Below are positions 8,107 through 12,303 of a stretch of DNA of 12,303 nt, in pieces. Below the pieces are notes generated by a model. That model had not been told where the DNA came from and did no database searches. It saw nothing but the letters and a program-made list of their open reading frames with translations. Each line of letters begins with the position of its first letter. Positions within the stretch are counted from its first letter, which is position 1. The position numbers were made by a program, and so were the translations under genes. This DNA is from an uncultured bacterium (GTDB taxonomy: Bacteria; Bacillota; Clostridia; Lachnospirales; Lachnospiraceae): the NCBI GenBank assembly GCA_905215155.1, contig CAJMPJ010000071.1:1-12303 (forward strand). Reading direction: 5' to 3'.

Positions 8107-8695
8107 ATTCGGCCTCCCCTGTCTGTATCGTTTCCAGCATTTTCAGGATTTTGGGCTTCCATCTGTCGTAATTCTGAAAAATGCAGTAAAAAGTCCCTAT
8201 CATTAATTTTCCACTCGAAAGAAACAGGAACATCAAATTATACACCCGTTCATCAGCGGCAAAACTTTTATATTCAAACCAAAGCGCAGGTACATATCCA
8301 GATACACTTCCCTGGTCATAGAAAACATTTTTTCCGTCTGCCTGCTTTAGTATTTGCCGAATTCGTTCCCCCTCATCCTCCAACTTCAAAACAGATTTCC
8401 CATGTTCCAGTCTTGCCGTCTGGAAAGTAAGTCCCGCATATTCATTAGAATTGATAAGTACTATTTGCGGACGGTTTTTGGAAAAAAAGACCGTTGCCGC
8501 CTTTTCGCGTTCTACTTCTTCAAATCCACCAGGTATCTTAAGAACAAAACCAGGGCCATGAAACTCTGGCCAGCCAGTCAATTCTTTATCCGGCCCTTTT
8601 GTTTCCAGGTCTTTTATTTCCGTTTTTATTTTCCGCAATTCCTTCTGAATTTGAAGGAATATTTTATCAATATCGCCATCCTTTATTTCTTCCAT
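8087..8695 (-). CDS. DcrB/DUF1795-like protein, candidate effector-loading chaperone
   Basis: This 202-residue protein has a charged helical N-terminus (about 1-35) and a body resembling the DcrB/DUF1795 (Mog1/PsbP-like) fold: GPGFVLKIPGGFEE at about 47-60, a strand series FFSKNRPQIVL ... GLTFQ (about 70-92), a helix near 104-120, then VYNLMFLFLSSGKL and a final helix YDRWKPKILKMLETI (about 176-190). In type VI systems, DUF1795 proteins (EagR) chaperone Rhs/PAAR effectors, so a comparable role here is plausible. No lipoprotein or secretion signal is visible. The ATG at 8695 (MEEIKDG) is chosen over an upstream in-frame TTG because the G9 tract just before it serves as the ribosome site. It shares the RP-[QE]-x-x-L ... 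TFQ core with the next gene upstream, suggesting paralogy. Fold call is by pattern only. Confidence 0.65.
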   Translation of the reverse strand: MEEIKDGDIDKIFLQIQKELRKIKTEIKDLETKGPDKELTGWPEFHGPGFVLKIPGGFEEVEREKAATVFFSKNRPQIVLINSNEYAGLTFQTARLEHGKSVLKLEDEGERIRQILKQADGKNVFYDQGSVSGYVPALWFEYKSFAADERVYNLMFLFLSSGKLMIGTFYCIFQNYDRWKPKILKMLETIQTGEAECERIQS

Positions 8696-8699
8696 TTGT

Positions 8700-8708
8700 C
8701 CCCCCCCC
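8700..8708 (-). promoter_or_regulatory. G9 homopolymer acting as the ribosome binding site of the DcrB-like gene
   Basis: Nine consecutive G on the minus strand are followed by ACAA and then the ATG at 8695. No other Shine-Dalgarno-like sequence lies close to this start, so the tract itself must pair with 16S rRNA. It sits in the 29-bp gap between the two DcrB-like genes. Confidence 0.6.
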
Positions 8709-8724
8709 AATCTTGCATGAAATA

Positions 8725-9243
8725 CTAAGTGCTTTCAATTAATGTGTAAAAGAACCGTTTCAGCAGTACTTCCCATTTCATACGGTCCTGCTCTGGATAG
8801 GTAACTGTAACAAGATACATCTGATTACGAACGGACAAAATCGCCTTTACATGCTGCTTCTTTTCTTCAAATTCTTCCAATTCCATAGTAAACCAACCCG
8901 CCGGATATTGCCCCTCCACATACAAATGAACAAGGGACAGTTCACTCCTTGGTTTTATTCTGCTGATGTATTCCCTGACCGCCTCTGCTGCATTTCTCGT
9001 TTCTTCCATACTTAACTTTTTATCTATTCTCTGAAACGTCATTTGATTTTTTCCATCGGCATCTGCCAGAATCATTTCCGGTCGGTCTTCATATGGGTAA
9101 AATATTTCTTTCATGTTTTCCGGCATCTCCTTTAAATCCGCCGAAATCTCTGCCGATAAGATTCCATCAGCCAACAGAATCCGTTCCATGACAACTGCTT
9201 CCTGGATACAGCCTTCCGTATCCGAATCATACAATATGTTCAT
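8725..9243 (-). CDS. Second DcrB/DUF1795-like protein, candidate chaperone
   Basis: A 172-residue soluble protein. Its layout is that of the Mog1/PsbP-like (DcrB/DUF1795) fold: an early strand region, FYPYEDRPEMILADADGKNQ and MTFQ (about 48-71), a long helix MEETRNAAEAVREYISRI (about 79-96), then paired strands ending in AGWFTMELEEFEE (about 115-127) and QMYLVTVTYPEQDRMKWEVLLKR (about 141-163). The RP-E-M-I-L ... M-T-F-Q core and the closing D-R helix line up with the neighbouring 202-residue protein, which lacks such a short N-terminus. The ribosome site is weak (AAGG about 10 bp before the ATG), and the start lies 12 bp after the stop of the 70-residue gene, so translation may depend on coupling. 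No signal peptide. Role as an effector or spike-assembly chaperone is inferred from family and neighbours. Confidence 0.62.
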   Translation of the reverse strand: MNILYDSDTEGCIQEAVVMERILLADGILSAEISADLKEMPENMKEIFYPYEDRPEMILADADGKNQMTFQRIDKKLSMEETRNAAEAVREYISRIKPRSELSLVHLYVEGQYPAGWFTMELEEFEEKKQHVKAILSVRNQMYLVTVTYPEQDRMKWEVLLKRFFYTLIEST

Positions 9244-9255
9244 GATTCACACACC

Positions 9256-9468
9256 TTACTCATCTCTTTCCTGAAAGCTGATGGAAAAATCATTGATAAT
9301 CTGCTTTCGATTCTTTAAGCACTGCTGTGCCTGATCCTGCTCCGAATGAAATATCTTCTGCTCAAGCACAGCTACCGCATCCAACTGGCTGCTGATTGCA
9401 TTGAGACGATTCATTTTTTCAATTACAGGACTTTTCCCCACTCCGCCGACTTTTATGACTTTACTCAT
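9256..9468 (-). CDS. Small helical protein of the spike operon
   Basis: This 70-residue protein is not recognised. It opens with MSKVIKVGGVGKSP, then forms one predicted helical stretch (about 15-55; EKMNRLNAISSQLDAVAVLEQ) and ends in a charged tail. There are no membrane segments or signal peptide. Support for it being real: a strong GGAGG 9 bp before the ATG, a tight fit between the stop of the first VgrG gene (31 bp) and the next start (12 bp), and shared orientation. A small linker or spike-plug protein is possible but not shown. Confidence 0.6.
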   Translation of the reverse strand: MSKVIKVGGVGKSPVIEKMNRLNAISSQLDAVAVLEQKIFHSEQDQAQQCLKNRKQIINDFSISFQERDE

Positions 9469-9499
9469 ACTCCATCCCCTCCACTTTTAAAAACTTTTT

Positions 9500-11086
9500 C
9501 TATCTAAGCTTTACCATATCCACCTTTGTCCCTATAATCTGTCGTTCCAGTTCGGTAGAACCAGCTACACAAGGAGTGGAAGCCATCACAGCATTTTCTG
9601 CCCCTTTGATATCATAATTTTCAGATTCCGAAGATTCAAACACAGGAAATCCTGCATCTTTGCTTTTTTCCATCTTAACTTTTCCAAATTTTCCAACGGA
9701 ATCAAATCCATTGCACATATTGATGACCGTAGGAGAAAGGACATTCCTTCTTACAATCGAAATTTCCTGGGGAGCCTGAAAAGATATCCTGTTGCCTTTC
9801 AGCCATATCCCTTTCTTGGCTAGGATTGTCACTTTACGACTGCTCTCTATGTCTGCCCCCCTCCTATCATGAATTTCTGCTTTTAACGGAACTTTTTGCT
9901 TTAGATCCACAAATCCCAAGCTATCCGGCAATAAATACATACGTTTATCCATTGCCGTTGTAAAATATCGCTTGGAAGGATCTCCCATCTCTGCATTGCT
10001 GGTTCCATTTTTTCTGATACTGCTGCTGGCCCTGGCACTGCCTTCTCCATCATCAAAGGTAATTGTGATACGCTCTCCCTTTTCCGGCATACAATACATT
10101 AGATTACCGGTTTCCGGCATCCAAGGATACCAATACCCTTCATCGGGAGACTGCTCCCCATCAATATCCAACTGAACCCGTACAGATTCATGTTTCGTTT
10201 CCAGCACCGCTCCGGCCAGAGAAACCCCCACCATTTTAGGATTGTCATATCGTACTGTCCCAAAAACTTTGGGAGAACCCACTGTATAATGGTAAACCAG
10301 CAGGCCATTTTCCAACCTGCACCTTTTTGATAAAATCACCATCTCTCTGCCATCGTACATAGATATGTGGTCACCAGCCTTCCAGCTTTCATAACTGCTT
10401 ATCTCATAACAAATAAACTCGCTTTTCTGAAAATGGTATTGATCCTGATCACAGGTATGGTAAGCTTTATCAAACCAGGTTTTTTCCGGCCTGATTTCTT
10501 TCGTTTCCACCAAATCTCCAAGGGGCAGGCCAAAATATAGTTCTGGCTTTATAGAATCACCTCCTGGGAGCAGGGAGGTTCCTAACTGGGCTGCGATTCG
10601 CTTTAAAAATTCCCAGTTTGTTTCTCTATATTGGTAGATTGGTCTTTCAATCTTTCGGTCTTCTATATGAAAGATTACATCAACGTTTTCTATATCAGAT
10701 AACACACATCGCACCAGTTCCTTATAGGTCATATCGACTTTTTGAAATGATCTGCTTTTCTCTTCCAAATCCAGCAATTCCGTTGGAGATACTGCCTCAA
10801 TGGTTGCTTGATAGCCATTCCCTTCCTGACATACTTCAACATCTTTTATGAAACCACAGAAGATTGGTGGAACTGCTTTATTTCCATTCTCATCTGCTGC
10901 AGAAACTGTTATACTGCTTCCCGCCAGTTTTTGAAAAACAGGAGACGAGCCTACTTCAAAAGGTATAGATCCTGCTATCCTGGCAACTGTATGGCAGTTT
11001 TTTTCAATATTCATATCAAATTCCTGAACATCACTGATATTCAATTCACTGCTAATTATTAGATTTCCTGATGTAACCGCATTCAT
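9500..11086 (-). CDS. VgrG/gpD-like spike protein (first paralogue, first gene of the operon)
   Basis: This 528-residue spike protein has a gp27-like domain (about 1-275) containing Y-Q-Y-R-E-T-N-W-E-F-L-K-R-I-A-A-Q-L-G (about 151-169). Its OB-fold (about 285-350) carries Y-W-Y-P-W-M-P-E-T-G and Y-C-M-P-E-K-G-E-R-I. A short repeat region (about 415-447; KVTILAKKGIWLKG, ISFQAPQEISIV) matches the base of a beta-helix needle. The last 80 residues (about 449-528) are not repeat-like and form an extra C-terminal segment absent from the 466-residue paralogue. It would assemble as a trimer that carries a tip or cargo. The ATG at 11086 (MNAVTSG) is chosen because GGGAGG lies 9 bp before it; an upstream in-frame ATG at 11104 (MGRLYF) has a less well placed site. 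It opens the operon, downstream of the palindrome-flanked promoter candidate. Family call is firm. Confidence 0.93.
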   Translation of the reverse strand: MNAVTSGNLIISSELNISDVQEFDMNIEKNCHTVARIAGSIPFEVGSSPVFQKLAGSSITVSAADENGNKAVPPIFCGFIKDVEVCQEGNGYQATIEAVSPTELLDLEEKSRSFQKVDMTYKELVRCVLSDIENVDVIFHIEDRKIERPIYQYRETNWEFLKRIAAQLGTSLLPGGDSIKPELYFGLPLGDLVETKEIRPEKTWFDKAYHTCDQDQYHFQKSEFICYEISSYESWKAGDHISMYDGREMVILSKRCRLENGLLVYHYTVGSPKVFGTVRYDNPKMVGVSLAGAVLETKHESVRVQLDIDGEQSPDEGYWYPWMPETGNLMYCMPEKGERITITFDDGEGSARASSSIRKNGTSNAEMGDPSKRYFTTAMDKRMYLLPDSLGFVDLKQKVPLKAEIHDRRGADIESSRKVTILAKKGIWLKGNRISFQAPQEISIVRRNVLSPTVINMCNGFDSVGKFGKVKMEKSKDAGFPVFESSESENYDIKGAENAVMASTPCVAGSTELERQIIGTKVDMVKLR

Positions 11087-11180
11087 AAAATAAAGCCTCC
11101 CCATCTAGTTGGATTCCCTCTATACCCTCCAATAAAATTTATTTTTTAACTGCATTTTACATCAAAAATCGTCAAATTAT

Positions 11181-11213
11181 TTTTACATGTAAAATATAGC
11201 AGGTTACATGTAA
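11181..11213. promoter_or_regulatory. Twin TTACATGTAA palindromes, candidate operator of the operon
   Basis: Two perfect 10-bp palindromes TTACATGTAA lie at 11183-11192 and 11204-11213, 21 bp centre to centre, so on the same face of the helix. The first extends to the 14-bp palindrome TTTTACATGTAAAA (11181-11194). A degenerate copy, TTACATCAAA, is at 11157-11166. They bracket the candidate -10 of the leftward operon, a natural place for a repressor or activator. Arm-type integrase sites are an alternative reading, given the nearby integrase. Confidence 0.6.
11193..11201 (-). promoter_or_regulatory. Candidate extended -10 promoter element for the spike operon
   Basis: On the minus strand TGC-TATATT forms an extended -10 element (TG at 11201-11200, hexamer 11198-11193). 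It would give a leader of roughly 100 nt before the first VgrG start. No good -35 is found at 17-18 bp (ACCAAT / AACCAA), so it would rely on the TG extension or on an activator at the flanking palindromes. Confidence 0.4.
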
Positions 11214-11283
11214 AAATTGGTTAATTTTTTTGAGATAAAGTCATTCATTAAAACAAAATATTAACCAGTTACAAAAATATAAA

Positions 11284-11312
11284 TTGCTTGTTTGAAAATA
11301 CAGTGCTATGAT
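11284..11312 (+). promoter_or_regulatory. Candidate sigma-A promoter of the integrase
   Basis: TTGCTT (11284-11289) and TATGAT (11307-11312) are separated by 17 bp, with TGC before the hexamer (extended -10). A 13-bp inverted repeat, TGCTAT-G-ATAGCA (11304-11316), covers the -10 and could bind a regulator. Transcription would begin near 11319, which favours the ATG at 11338 as the integrase start. Confidence 0.55.
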
Positions 11313-11337
11313 AGCATCTTCGGCATGCATAAACACC

Positions 11338-12303
11338 ATGAATATTAAAGCAAAAGAAAAGCAACTAAGAAGAGTTTGTGATTTATCAAAAATCAAAACC
11401 CGACCTGATGATGGACGAGTGTATTTTATCATCAACAGAAAGTCAATAAGTAGCAGCACCTACGAAGGATTAATTGATAAGCTATATGATTATTTCTTTG
11501 GGGATAATGCTGCCACCATGGACACATACTTTGAAACCTGGATGGAGTGGAGAGAAAAGGAGACAAGTGTAAGTAAAAAGACAATCAAAGAAAACCAATT
11601 CATGTGGAGTTCTTTACTGAAGGATCAGGATATCACTTTGATTCCCTTAAAGGATCTGTCAGCAAAGGATCTGATTATCTATTTTCGGAACATAACAAAA
11701 GGTCGACAAATTACAAGAAAGCGTTTTAACGACCTAAAAAGCATTATGAATGGAATTCTATATCTTGCAGTAGAAAATAATATCATAGAACGAAACTGCC
11801 TTCGAGATATCAACTACAAGCAGTTCAGCTATAAAGCAGAAAATACCAGGATCACCCCATACACCGAAGAAGAACGTCTGAAAATTATAAATCAATTGGG
11901 AAACGATTTCTACTCACTAGCAATAAAGCTGGATTTCTATTTAATTCTGCGTATAGGTGAATTAAAAGGTTTAAGATGAGATGATATTTCTGGAGACACT
12001 CTACATGTTCAGCGCTTTGTAGATGACAGAAATGAGATAATCGAAGATATAAAGGGCCATGCTGGCGAAGGGAAGCGTTACATGCCATTAACACCAAAGG
12101 TAAAGGAAATACTTGTACAAATTCGAACGTTGAATCCAGACAGTGAATACATCTTCATCCGTAACGGCCAGCCCCTGGCAACAGTAACATTTAACCACCG
12201 CTTAAAGAAATGCTGTGAGGAATTAGGCATTGAATACCGCTCCTCCCACAAACTCCGCTTCTCCACCGCCTCGTAAACGGTAGTCCATGCATACCTTGAA
12301 ATT
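11338..12303 (+). pseudogene. Tyrosine recombinase/integrase, interrupted by a nonsense codon and truncated
   Basis: The reading frame starts MNIKAKEKQ and shows the layout of a phage/ICE integrase: an arm-binding segment (about 1-50), a SAM-like core-binding domain (about 57-160; TYFETWMEWRE ... KRFNDLKSIMNGIL), then the catalytic domain with L-R-I-G-E-L-K-G-L-R (Arg I at codon 205). The next codon, 214 (11977-11979), is TGA where the family normally has Trp (G-L-R-W-D-D). The same frame continues with DDISGD, the lysine region I-K-G-H-A-G-E-G-K-R-Y-M-P-L, and S-H-K-L-R-F-S-T-A-S (His304, Arg307), then stops at TAA (12274-12276). The remaining His/Trp and Tyr nucleophile are not found in any frame before the window ends. 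Two lesions make it non-functional as read. No clear ribosome site precedes the ATG at 11338. It marks a likely mobile-element remnant beside the operon. Confidence 0.85.

Noticed and set aside
11147..11175. TTGACG on the minus strand as the -35 of the operon promoter.
   Set aside because: The hexamer 17 bp downstream is CAGTTA, and neighbouring spacings give no convincing -10.
11308..11337. ATG at 11308 as the integrase start.
   Set aside because: It lies inside the -10 element TATGAT of the best promoter, so it would fall upstream of the transcript start.
11977..11979. TGA in the integrase as a recoded tryptophan codon.
   Set aside because: Another operon gene (6121-6690) ends in TGA at a normal overlap, other proteins use ordinary TGG tryptophans, and the integrase has a second stop further on.

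Overview
The window looks like a low-to-moderate G+C Firmicute, most likely a clostridium of the Lachnospiraceae type. This is inferred from strong GGAGG-type ribosome binding sites, compact gene spacing, codon use and the protein families; no rRNA or tRNA is present to test it. It holds one long leftward (minus-strand) operon that fills about 11 kb, plus a degraded rightward integrase at the right edge.

The operon reads from right to left. It starts with a first VgrG/gpD-like spike protein (9500-11086). Next come a 70-residue helical protein (9256-9468) and two adjacent small proteins with the look of the DcrB/DUF1795 (Mog1/PsbP-like) fold (8725-9243 and 8087-8695). A second, divergent VgrG-like spike protein (6706-8106) follows. 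Then come an unrecognised 189-residue protein (6121-6690) and a 172-residue protein resembling Imm11/DUF1629 (5606-6124). The operon continues with a 1676-residue Rhs polymorphic toxin whose N-terminus is a cysteine-rich DUF4280 (PAAR-like) tip (535-5565), and ends with a small RDD-family membrane protein (134-517). Genes overlap or lie within about 40 bp of each other, and a weak intrinsic terminator follows the last one.

The parts fit together as the spike end of an injection machine with its cargo: trimeric VgrG spike(s), a PAAR-like tip fused to an Rhs cocoon, a C-terminal toxin inside the cocoon, candidate DUF1795-type loading chaperones, and a membrane protein in the immunity position. 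No tube, sheath, baseplate wedge or ATPase is encoded here. The delivery machine must be encoded elsewhere, or the module works without a classical one. That is notable in a Gram-positive, which has no outer membrane for a standard type VI system.

The toxin end of the Rhs gene and the RDD gene are clearly more AT-rich (about 25-32% G+C in counted lines) than the spike genes (about 48% in a counted line). This is the usual sign of an exchangeable toxin/immunity cassette. The 250-bp AT-rich gap between the operon and the integrase holds two TTACATGTAA palindromes that bracket a candidate extended -10 element of the operon. The integrase has a nonsense codon where a tryptophan is expected and stops again before its catalytic tyrosine, so it is a pseudogene.
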